A stretch of 64,000 bases of DNA from Beta vulgaris subsp. vulgaris (lineage: Eukaryota; Streptophyta; Magnoliopsida; Caryophyllales; Amaranthaceae): assembly GCF_026745355.1 (NCBI RefSeq), contig NC_079209.1, positions 53,012,090 through 53,076,089 on the forward strand, written 5' to 3'. The notes beneath the pieces were generated by a model. It ran no database searches and was not told the DNA's origin. It saw only the letters and a program-made list of their open reading frames with translations. The first letter of the stretch is position 1; each line of letters starts with the position of its first letter. This document shows, in pieces, positions 21,795 to 33,600 of the stretch. The position numbers were made by a program, and so were the translations under genes.

Positions 21795-23300
21795 AGAATT
21801 CTCAGTCATATTACCAGTCTATCAAGGCTAGGAGAATCCAAAATACTATAAATGCAATTTATGATAGGATGGTGGTCGGCAAGATGAGCCCCGGACTGTT
21901 AGTGAGGCATTTTTGTGCTATTATAAGGACTTGCTAGGGTCCACATTGCCTAGTAGAGTTCCTGTGAAGAGTAGTATTACAGTAAAATTAAAGGTCCTGT
22001 TTTGGGTTCTGAACAAGTTGATATATGTTAAGTACATGTTATACGGCCGAAGAGGTGAAAATTGCAATTAATCCATTTTTGATGAAAAGGCTCTAGGGCC
22101 TGATAAATGTGGGGGCTATTTACAGATACTCGGGCAATCATTGGTAATGAGATCACAAATGCCATCTTGAATTACCTAAATTTTAGGAAGCTGTTAAAGG
22201 AGGTAAATGGTACTATATTGAATGAGTCCGGATCCTCTAGAGTTTTAGGAAAACTCTACAAGGTGGAGTTGTATCTGAGCCATACATTTTAAAATCAAGG
22301 GCTCTTATTGGTGGAAGAAAAAGATTTAGGGGTGGATTTTGATGAGATAAAATAGGGGGAATTTTGAAAAGAGAATATATGAGCTATTGATTTTTTATCT
22401 GATGGTTGATATTGCTCAAACTCTACTTTGTAGAGTTATTTTACAACTCTAGAGGATCCAAACACATATTGAATATGGTGACTAAGGTGCGGTGTCCTAG
22501 TTGTTTATGGAGTACATACCTATAGCATGTTGTAATGTCTTGTATAATAAGATGAAGGAGGTCTTGATGCCTAGTTTGATTGCTAGAAAGCAGGGGGCTT
22601 TTGTCCATGAGAGGTTCATTGTCATAATATCATGCATGGTTTATCAAGATCTAGCGAGGCATCATGGTAGAAAGAATTCAAAACATAGTCTCTTAATAAA
22701 ACTAGACATGAAGAAAGCGTATGACACAATTGATTGAGATTTCTTTTAAGAGATGCTTGAAGCTCTTCACTTTCCTCCTCATTTTACTCATTTAATTATA
22801 GCATGTGTGAGTACTCCAAATTTCTCACTTATGATCAACGGTAGTCTACATGGTTTTTTCAAGCTAAAAGAGGGTCAAGACAAGGTGACCCCATTTCTCT
22901 TCTCTTATTAGTCTTATGTATGGAGTATATGTCTAGAGTCACGAAGATGCTTTTAGAGGTTCCTATATTCAGTTTTCATCCTAGATGTCATGCTATTGAA
23001 CTGAATCACCTAATGTTTGCACATGATGTGATTCTCCGTTGTAAAGGTGACTTTCCTTCAACTTATCTTATGCTTCAAGCATTAATACTTTTCTCTGATT
23101 CTTCTGAGAGTTAATGAAGTGAAGTCTGAGTTTCATTATTATGCTGGTGCTGACCAACATATATTTAAAGAGTGAAAGATGTGTCTGGAATTAGGAACAT
23201 CGAATTGCCTTTTAGGTATTTAGGAGTTCCCATATCAACTAGGAGGGTTACAGTGGTTGAATGCCATGTTTTGGTTGAAAAAAAATGTGTGCTAGATAAA
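21795..23300 (+). pseudogene. LINE 3' part: reverse transcriptase remnant
   Basis: Continuation of the LINE broken at 15264. Frames read KQGAFVHERFI near 22590, YQDLARHHGRKNSKHS, LLIKLDMKKAYDTID (RT domain with the first catalytic Asp region) ending 22737, [12 protein letters not shown] text near 22870, LNHLMFAHDVIL near 23000 (usually LCFADDL) and FRYLGVPISTRR near 23215. The YADD box is altered to AHDV, and many stops occur. It covers most of RT but no 3' tail or poly(A) end is obvious before a hAT-like fragment. Confidence 0.8.
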
Positions 23301-23316
23301 AATATAATGTTTTAGA

Positions 23317-23416
23317 CCCAGTGGGTATGTGGCGAGTCTTGGTCCACTTCAAAAAATCCGGGTCTGTGTCTTGATTTTGCTAGACCCACATCAGACCCAA
23401 CTCATTGTCATCCCTA
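23317..23416. mobile_element. hAT-like end fragment
   Basis: The stretch is rich in GACCCA and GGGTC words and ends TTGTCATCCCTA, the inverse of TAGGGATGACAA, close to the TAGGGATGGCAA terminus of the hAT element at 51369-52023. The left end is not identifiable, so this is a truncated relative. Confidence 0.4.
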
Positions 23417-23464
23417 ACACATGCTCCACCAAGTTCCATAAAAAATGGCTTGTGTGGCAGGTGC

Positions 23465-23509
23465 TAGCATATGCACGACATACTCTCCATATATGTCGTG
23501 CATATGCTA
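23465..23509. repeat. Perfect 18-bp hairpin
   Basis: TAGCATATGCACGACATA (23465-23482) and its exact reverse complement (23492-23509) are separated by 9 bp. It lies about 1.2 kb upstream of the CER3-type gene. Function unknown. Confidence 0.85.
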
Positions 23510-23559
23510 AAGAATATGTCGCGGATGCATAAAGCACAAATATATTGTATACGTCACAT

Positions 23560-24374
23560 AGATGCATGTTCACCCAAGTCTATTGATAATTGACACTATA
23601 AAAAAATATAAGCTTATTAATGTCATCATAATAAGTTTTAATTAATAATGAACAAATTCGTCACTTAATTAGTGTTGTCCACAAACCCAGCTACTTTTCC
23701 TCCAAATATAACCAAATCAATTCTTCAATAGATATTAATTTCACCTCTTGTAATCTCTCTAGTATCTTCTAAGCCAAGAAATGCAAACATATGATCCTCA
23801 AGCAAAAACCCCTCCTCAAAAATCCGTGCACGTATATCTTACTCTTTTGTTTGTTTTGATATTACCTCAAAACACCATAAACCAAAACTTCGAGTTAAAC
23901 TCATAATTACAGTCGACGTATGTCGAAGTTTTGCCATATATATATCAAGTACATCAAAATAACACGTACAAAAAGACGTCTTCACACCATCAGCATCATT
24001 CATCTCCGCTTGAATTTATCTTTAGCAAGTGCAATTAATGGGGGCATTACCTCTTTGCTTTAGCCCATCTCCTCTTCCGTAAAACATCACTTTAAGTACA
24101 CAATTATTGAATTTTTAGTTGAAAGTTTTGACTTTTATTTTGTTACATGCTTGCATTGATCTTCCTTCTTAAAAAATCTCTTTATTTACCAAACAAATCT
24201 TTTTTCTTCAAGAAATTAAAAAAGCAAAGAAGATAAAGAGGCAAGATTATATTGCATCTCATTTCCAACCAACAAAAACCCAGTTGATTGAGACATATTT
24301 CTTCTTAACTGTATTCCATCGTACTATCTAACGCATTTAATTTAGGCAAAGCTAAGGTTTCTTTCTTGAAACCC
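23560..24374 (+). promoter_or_regulatory. Upstream region of the CER3-type gene
   Basis: About 800 bp of AT-rich DNA without coding frames or recognised transposons, lying between the LINE/hAT debris and the predicted core promoter. I cannot assign individual transcription-factor sites with confidence. Confidence 0.4.
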
Positions 24375-24383
24375 TTTATAAAA
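24375..24383 (+). promoter_or_regulatory. Candidate TATA box of the CER3-type gene
   Basis: TTTATAAAA lies 317 bp before the ATG at 24700. A start site about 30 bp on (near 24410) would give a leader of about 290 bp. Inferred from sequence only. Confidence 0.5.
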
Positions 24384-24699
24384 ACTTGTTTCTGGGTATT
24401 AGTCTTTCATCAGATCTGAGTATCACATACATTTTATCATTTAACACCTTTCTTCTTATAGAGAAAGATCATTTTGCAAAAAGAAATTCTCATCTTGTTA
24501 TTATTATTAGTTTTCATTCACAAATCACAAAGCTTGCCTTGTGGTCTCACTTTTTGTATTTTCTTTTTCTTACCTTCCTTTCTTGTTGGAAACATACTCA
24601 CAAAAAGAGAAAGATTTTTGGTATATCATTCTTTTTTGGGTTAATTTAAGAGGTTAGAAAGTTTAGTTGGAACATCAAACTCAAAAGGGTGGAAAAAGG

Positions 24700-27600
24700 A
24701 TGAGTGCCCCTTTTGTGAATTGGCCATGGGAGAACTTGGGCTCTCATAAGGTAACTATAATCTCTACTCCTCTCCCCTTTTTTTAAATTTCTGCATACAC
24801 TTTAAGAGACCGTTCGCTATTATTGTTATACTGTTGATTATTTAGTTTTACTTTATTTTTGTTGATATATAAGGAATATAACATAAATTTAGTAGTTAGT
24901 GTTTTCGTCTATCAAAATAGTAAATTTTAGTTCATCAAAGAAATGATATGATTTAAGAAACGATATTGTGAAGACCTAACTTTCAAATTTTCGTTGTAGT
25001 ATTTGCTATATGGACCATTTGTTGCACACGTAGCACAATTATGGTGGACGGGAGAAGCAATAAGAAATACTTGGAGCTTCCATATTCTTTTGTTATGTTC
25101 TCTTAGATACCTTGTTCATCAACTATGGCATACCTATTGCAACATGCACTTCCTAAGTCTTGAGCGTCGGATTAACCAACAAGGGGTTGATTTTAAGCAA
25201 GTCGACCATGAGTGGAACTGGTATGTTTTTTTTTATATACTCTATTTTCTAATTACTATTAATTGTATTCCTTGGACTATTTTTACCTAATTTTTTTAAA
25301 ATCATATGAAACTTATCAATTCCATATTGTTTAAATTGATCATAGGGATAATTTTATGATCCTCCAAGCACTTGTTGGAAGCTTAATGTTGTATATGTTC
25401 CCATCCTTCACCAATTGGAAATTGGTGTGGGACACAAGGGGATTAATTGTAGCTTTGTTACTTCACATGGTGGTTTCAGAGCCGTTGTATTATGGGATTC
25501 ACAGGCTTCTCCATACCCAACCAAAACTCTTCACGTCTTACCATTCACTGCATCATTTATCTCCTGTACCTCAGCCTTTTACAGGTAAGCTTTGCAGTTA
25601 ATGTTGTTTTTGTAAATAATTTGTTTATTGTTGCTTAATCAGTTATGGTTGGTCAAATCATGATAGTAAAGTGACACTTGTCCAAGTTCAACGATTGCCA
25701 AATTGATGATTTTGAGAAAGATTTTTTATAAAATGTTGAAAACGATTGATGCAACAACGTTAAAGAATTTCATTAGACCTAATTCAATTTTCACCTCAAA
25801 AGAAAAGACAAATCTAATCTATGAATCTGTTTAGTTGGTGATCTTCTACTAAATTGAGTGGTTCATGTAACATCAGAAATGATTTATGGTATATCCCGTC
25901 AACAAAGAAAAAAAGTGATTTATAGTAATTGCTTCCTCTACTTTCTAATTGAGAATTGTTTATAAGTTCTCTCTATATTTTTTAAAAGCTTTTTTCTTTT
26001 GTAATTTATATGTAATTAAATAGGGGCTATTTCATAAATTCAAGACTCTTGAGGGAGTAGTTTAGTAACTTTAGTTAAAAATAATAATTTTTTCTAATCT
26101 AGTGTTATCTTAATTTTTAAGTTAATCAAAATTTGTCTCCTATATGCTTCAAGTCAATAATTTGTACTTTCCAAAAATAGGAATATAGTTTTTCAGGACC
26201 TATAGCCATGATGAGATGAAGTATTCTGCCAGGCTAAAACATCTAGCAAGTTAACTCGATGTCTACTAGCAAACACTTTGACTCTTTGAGAGTGTGGGGT
26301 GGTAAGGGGAAAACGACCTTTTCCAAACAGTTCCTAGTGGAGATTGAACCCCCAACCTAGATTAGAAGGTTCTTTCCTTACCACTAGGCAAAACTTAACT
26401 TGGTCCAAAAATAGAAGTATGTATACTAGTATTATATGTTGTCAAGATTCAAGTACATTTTTTTTTGGCGTGTAAAGTATGGTAATTTTTTTCTTGTTTG
26501 TGAATTTTTGCAGCCGGGAATGCAACTTTTTTAGAGCATATCCTATTATTGACTATCATGGCGATTCCGATGGTGGGAGCTGCTTTGCTTGGATGTGGCT
26601 CAATAAGCTTGATTTATATTCACGTTTTGGCGTTTGATTTCCTAAGATGTTTGGGTCACTGCAATACTGAAATTTTCGCACATCAAATTTTTGAAGTTTT
26701 GCCTTTCCTTAAATACCTTCTTTACACTCCTACGTAAGTTTCTCTCTTTTCTCTATTTCTTTCAATGAATTAATTAGGGCAAAATTAGCCTCAATATCCT
26801 AAACTATAGCACGGGTACATCACTCCCAACTACGGTTTATAGCCAGAATACTCCAAAGTACGGATTGTACTTCCGTACCATACATGAGGTCAGGGTACCT
26901 ACAATTCTCATCGGATTCCCACCCCTTTCTTATTTTCTTCTTTTCCCCCTAACCTTTTTACTCAAACAAAAAAAGGCGTGTGCCTTCATTTTCTCCTTCC
27001 TCAACTAAACAATTAAACTTTCTTCCCCAAATTTCCTCTTACTTTCGCAAATTCCCTCTTTCTTCCCAAATGAAACCTAAACTATGAAAAAGTGAAATAC
27101 GCATAACAACAATGAGCTCAGCTTCATCTTCAAGTTTTAAAAAGAATTCAAATAGCAATTTAGGTAATGGTAGGGTGTATCTATTGTCGACATCGATTGC
27201 TTGCACTAGTCCAAACTATTTAGAAGTTCAACCACAATCAAGGAAAACGCTGCTATGGCTGCCCAATATCTAGCACTTGACTTATAGCTGGTGAGAATTT
27301 CGATCACCAACCTCATTTATGATATGGACTGAACCCAGGTCCATAATTTTGGGTGTTCTGGTTATAGGTCGTATTTGAGGCTGTTTGGTGCACCCGCACT
27401 ATAATTCAGGATGTTGAGGCAATTTTTGCCACTAATTAATTATGCATTCTCTTTAAAATAAAGGGAGCAGGAGCTAATACCTTTTTAATTCCTACATATT
27501 ATCTAAACACTTATTGACATCTTTTTTAAAAATTTATTTTTGAATGTTAGCTTTTCCCAATGCTTAAGAAGTGTAAGTGATAATACTAACAGTGTGAAAA

Positions 27601-30600
27601 ATACCTTTACTAAATTAAGAAGTCAACAAAATAACGATATTAATAAGTGAAAAATATCTTTAGAATAGAGGAAGTACGAGTTGTAATATGGAGATATAAC
27701 TTCAAAGTAAGTTGTCCTGTTGTTTTTTTTTTTTGGAAAAGGAGAGTAATTGATGAAGTGATGATGAAAGTTAGGTAAGGTATGTGATGGCTAACGATTA
27801 CTTATATGTCTCTTATCCTGTCATTTATTTTCAGAAAAAAATTATAAATAAGAAAAAAAAAGAATGTGATCTAACTTCCGTAGGTTCATGTAATAATAAA
27901 GTGTTGCCACTAGTTTAGTGCATGATAACAAAACCCCGGAAACCATGCCAAATTTGCGTGTAGTAGGTCCTATTTAATTAGAGGCAGAGTAAGGGCAAAA
28001 CGAATTGCATTTTTAGGATAAGTATCAATTGAAGAATATGTTATTTTAATTTGAATAAATTTCTAGACTTGGTAACGTATAAAGTTGAAATTAATATATT
28101 CTATCCCACTTTTGCTATATCACTATTTTCATTGTACTGGTTGTTGTTACTATTACTATTATTATTGTCTGCCACATCATAGTTAAATATTAACACACTT
28201 TTTAATCAATCAATAAAAATAAATGACACACAAATTATACATAATGAGACCTAAAGTTTAAATCCTAACAGAATGTGCTATCTTCAAGATATTTTTAATC
28301 CTGATTTTGAATTTAGTAGTAGTGTTACTTTTCTCCCATGGTCTATTATAAGAATGTACTATAATGTAATTGGTTGAAATGATAAAGCTTATTTGAATAG
28401 ATGTCGTTTTAATTCGAGTAATGAAATTGAGTTAAGATATCTTCACTAAGTACTGCTATTTAATATTTTACATATTCACCATAATTTTTTGATGAAAATT
28501 TTGCCTCTTAATTAAGGTATTTTACATATTTATTCGTCTAATTTTCACATAAGAAATTAATAATTCTAAAATTCCAAAACTCGACCCCTAATATCATGAC
28601 TCATGAGTTTCTCATCAAAATATGTAAGTATTACATGATGTAGCATATTTTCTACTAAGAATTTTCTAATTGTGATCGAGAGGATTAATCAATTTTTTTT
28701 TTTCAAAATATCAACTTTTTATAAATTTTACTTAGCTTGTACATAATTAAAGACAATGGCCAAACTTTTGGTTGATGAGTCCAAAATTCAAGTTTTGTAT
28801 ATTATGAGAAACAGAAGTATTAGTGATAATGAAGTTATAGTGTAAAGCAAAGATCTTTTGTTTGTTTTATGATCATCCCTTACCAAATTTAAATTTCTTT
28901 TTAATGTCTCTTACTAAATTAGTGTGAAACTGTTTCGTTTACTCATTACAATTCAACAAAAACTACAGAAAATTTGAACCGAACAGATGCATCGTGTTAC
29001 CTTAGAAATTCATAGGTAGGATAAACTTTGATTAGTTGTGTTGAAAAGATAAGGAAAATTTGTCAAAAAAATCTTTTAGATGTTCAATTTTACGAGAAAA
29101 AACCTTTTAAAACATTCTTTGCGAAAAAAACCACAAACTTAATTTTTTTTTGAAGATGAAACCTACTCCCATTTTCTGATGTGCTTTTTGAGATGCATAG
29201 GGGTGGTGCTCCAGTTACTGGAAATTGAGGGTTAAAGAAAGATAGAAGGGTCAACGTCGGAATTGAGAAAAAACACACCGAAAAATGGGAATAAGTTTCT
29301 CCTTGCAAGGAAAATTAAGTTTGTGATTTGTTTTTGCAAAGAATGCTTTATAAGGTTTTTTTTTTCGCAAAATGGAACCTTTAAAAGGTTTATTTTGACA
29401 AATTTTCCAAAAGATAATTGCTAATTTAGCTATAAAGGTGTCTGTAGACTGTAATAAGGGCATGCATTGATTCAATAAAACCTAGTTACAATACGATTAT
29501 GTCATATAGATCACCCTTAGTTAGCTGATCCTAAATAGGCAGCTAAGTTATTTCAGTCAGTTAACAAAGAACTTTCATTATGAAAATAGTAGTATGCACC
29601 AAAATGGAAAACTAGTTAATATTTTGTTGTATATTTGGATTGTGCAGATATCACAGCTTACACCATACAGAGAAAGACTGTAACTTCTGTCTATTTATGC
29701 CTATTTATGATCTACTTGGCAATACTCTCAACGGCAAGTCTTGGGAAATTCAGAAGCAAATAAGTCTAAATTCAGGTTAGGAAACAATTGAGAACTTTTA
29801 TAAGATATTATCTGACCAAATCTTTCTTATAATGTGAAAAATGCATTCACTTCTCATGTGTTCTTTGTCACCTTCCTCCTTAGCTGTTTTCTCACATTAA
29901 TAGCTATGTTAGGAGTGTTGAAAAGGGCAAAGATTATATCTTTGGTTCATATATGAAGCAAATTTTATGTGTACAATACTTGAAGGAGTCATAAAATGTG
30001 CACCAGGCCACGCCAGGCCAGTCCCACCATGTCACCATATTAGTGATATTACCCTACCTATTAATCATTGTAGAGATCTCTTGGTTCTTTCAATAAAGAA
30101 AGAAAATATGATAACATGTGATTGGTTATTTGGTTTGGAATTGAACATATATAGATGTTCACATTAATGCTAACCATTTTCTGGTCACAAAATATAAAAA
30201 AAGGGTAAAGATTTATAAAAAGAAAAGTCTAACACGCATGACAGGTTAGAGAAAGAAATAAATGAAACTCCAAATAAGATAAAAACATAAGTAAAAATTT
30301 TTATGAAAAAAATTATTTTTTAAAAAGAGTTAATATTGAGAAAACAACTGGAGTATATATGATCATTATTCCCACGGTTTCAATATATTGAATTCATTTA
30401 TGCTTCATAAAACCTTTTTACTATTAATATCTTTAATAATTGAACAGTAATAGAATTATATAATACATTATTCTTTTTTAAAATATACATCAGGACAACT
30501 CTAGCAATATATCTTTAATAATTGAACATCAATAGAATTATAATTTTTTTTTTTGAAAAATACATTAGGACAACTCTAGCAATATATCAGATGATAATTC

Positions 30601-33600
30601 TTGTCCTTGTATGTTAGTGAAATTAAAATAGATGATCAAAGTTGATGAAATTTAACTTTGAAATAATGACATGAATTCAGTATTTGTGATAGAAAGAATC
30701 TTTTCGTTTGTCATCTTTGAAGGATGAAATTGTTTGAATATTTAACCAATTGATCAAATTTCTTTTTGTTATAACCAATTCAATGCAAACAACAAGAAAT
30801 TAAAGAATAAGGATGAGGAGTTAGCTCATGTGGTAGAACACTCCCCTCTAATACCTGAGGTCAGGGGTTCGATCCTTACCCCCATCATTATGTTGGGGTA
30901 TTTCCTTAGCATGCTTTTGCATGCTTTACCAGCCAATGTGTTGGTAAGACTAGTAGCCTTGGTAGGGGTTAGCCCTTGGGCTTTCTTAATTTCCCAGTCA
31001 AAAAAAAAAAAAAAAAAAAAACAAGAAATTAAAGAATAATCAACACAAGAATTTAACGTGGTTCACCAACGATGTGGTAGCTATGTCCACACAACAGGAG
31101 GAACAAATTTTTATTAGTTTTAGGAAAGCGAGACCCCTAACGTTGGATAATTCAAGTCATATATCAACAATTTCTTCAAATTTTGTAGCATATATTCGTC
31201 AAAGCACCTGCAATACAAAAAGTTAGTTTACATATATACAAAAAGGAATTAGGAGATATAAAATTTAAGCTTTTAACACATCTTGGTTCAAAAAGAATTA
31301 ACATATGGATGTCACAAATACAGGGAAAAATGTGAAGGTGCCAGAGTTTGTGTTCTTAGCACATATAGTTGACATATCATCCGCAATGCATGTCCCATTT
31401 TTGTTCCGCGCATATGCCTCGTATCCCTTCTCCATGCGGTGGTTCCTCTTGCCTGTTTGGCTACCTACATTCTTAGTGATGTGCGTGATGTGGGCATGGG
31501 CCAAGCCCTTCTCGGTGTCCTTCTACAACCTCCGCAACAAGTTGCACCATACTTGGGTCGTCCCTAGGTTTGGTTTCCAGGTACATATACTTCCTTCATC
31601 TCTCAATTCTCAACATATAAAGTAATTTTCAGATTATGCACGTACATTAACTAAGTGTAACGTAACAAGTTTTATTAGAACTACATTGGTATTCTGAGTG
31701 GGAGCGGAACCAAAAATATAGTAATTTGTATTTTTAAAAGCGGTCAAATATAAAAATTAACCTATTTTATTTTAAAAAATTACATTTACAACCTCAAATT
31801 TCAGAAAAATTCAATAGTTGGCTGGGGCTGCGACTTTACCTGCCCCAGTGATGTTCCGCCCCTGATTATGAGTGTCGAACAAATGTTGTCTGTTTTCGTA
31901 GATTGTATACTTAAATAGTTGTACTAAACTTGTTTTTGTGTTTTTCTGTTGTCTCTTGGACAGTATTTCTTGCCATTTGCAACAAAAGGGATCAACAAGC
32001 AGATAGAGCAAGCTATACTTAAGGCAGATAGAATGGGTGTCAAGGTTCTTAGCCTAGCAGCCCTCAACAAGGTGTGAAACTGTACTTTTTTGGGTTTTTT
32101 TTTGTCAATTTTAATATCAAATTTTTATCAGTGAAATATTTAATTTGGTTAACTGTTTATTTTAATTATCTTCTATTGAACCCCGTGTATGTTGTGCACA
32201 TGTGAGTTGTCCCATATTGGAGAAAAATGAGAGAAAGTAACACAATATAAGCTAGAGGAGCTACTCCTACTATTGCCAATTGGTTTTAGTATGGAACCTC
32301 CAAAGTTTTGTATGTGGACCAAACTCTCCTCTTCCGTACTGGGTTGCCCAGCCCCATATTATGTCCTATCAAATTTATCATCTTCTTTGCCTCATTTATT
32401 CATTTTCTTTTCTCAATCTGATATTGAAAATTTGTATAATTTGCAGAATGAGGCGCTAAATGGTGGAGGAACATTGTTTGTTAACAAGCATCCTAATCTA
32501 AGAGTACGAGTTGTTCATGGCAATACATTGACTGCTGCAGTTATTCTTAATGAAATCCCAGATGATGTCGAGGAAGTGTTCTTAACTGGGGCAACATCGA
32601 AGCTTGGAAGAGCCATTGCCCTTTATCTGAGTCGTAAACATGTGCGAGTTTTGGTGAGTACTACTTTAGATCTCTAGCTACTATTTTTCTTTCTTACTCA
32701 AAAATATCCAAATGAAAGTGAGACATATGTACAATGTGACCAAGCAAATTTAGTTAAGCTTTACTTGGGGCAATCATGATATGAGATCCATGGCTAAATT
32801 GTCCTCAGTTGCATTGTACAACTCATTGAATGCTGCACTTTGCGAGACCCTATTAGATAATACTTCGTACAACCAAAAAAGAAAGTTATTCATTATAGAT
32901 AAAGTTTTTTTATACTTTGTGTTAATTTGAGACCACCCACAATGTCAATTAATTTATTTTGACTTGTTCGAACTTTATCTTTTTTCATCTTAAAGAGGTC
33001 GAAATGAATTGAACTATCTAGTTGATGAAAGCTGAAAAGTCTTTAGGATACAGCTGATAATACAACATGAACCAGATACGAAAAAAAAGATTCATATATA
33101 TCAAGGATTTCCAACATCTTTAATCAAACGGGACAACACGATATGACACGTCTTATTAGATGGGTTACGTTAACATTGAGATTTCCAACACTAAGATGAC
33201 ATGATTCATGATTGAGTCCCTTTAACAACAAAGTTAGGATTTTTTATATAGAATATTTATTTAAAGTGCCAAAAACCAGCATAAGACTACACTAATCGGA
33301 CACTAAAAAAGTGGGTTAGTGTTGAAAATCTCGACACGCTTAAAAATGGATTGAGTCCCTTTAACAACAAAAGTTAGGATTTTTATATAGAATATTTATT
33401 TAAAGTGCCAAAAACCAGCATAAGACTACACTAATCGGACACTAAAAAAGTGGGTTAGTGTTGAAAATCTCGACACGCTTAAAAATGGATTGAGTCCCTT
33501 TAACAACAAAGTTAGGATTTTTATATAGAATATTTATTTAAAGTGCCAAAAACCAGCATAAGACTACACTAATCGGACACTAAAAAAGTGGGTTAGTGTT

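Noticed and set aside
24386..24649. 87-residue open frame before the CER3 start
   Set aside because: It lies in the predicted 5' leader, is hydrophobic low-complexity text and does not join any exon.
30811..30885. tRNA-like head with box A and box B
   Set aside because: It continues into a non-tRNA body and a poly(A) tail with a 20-bp target duplication, so it is a SINE, not a tRNA gene.
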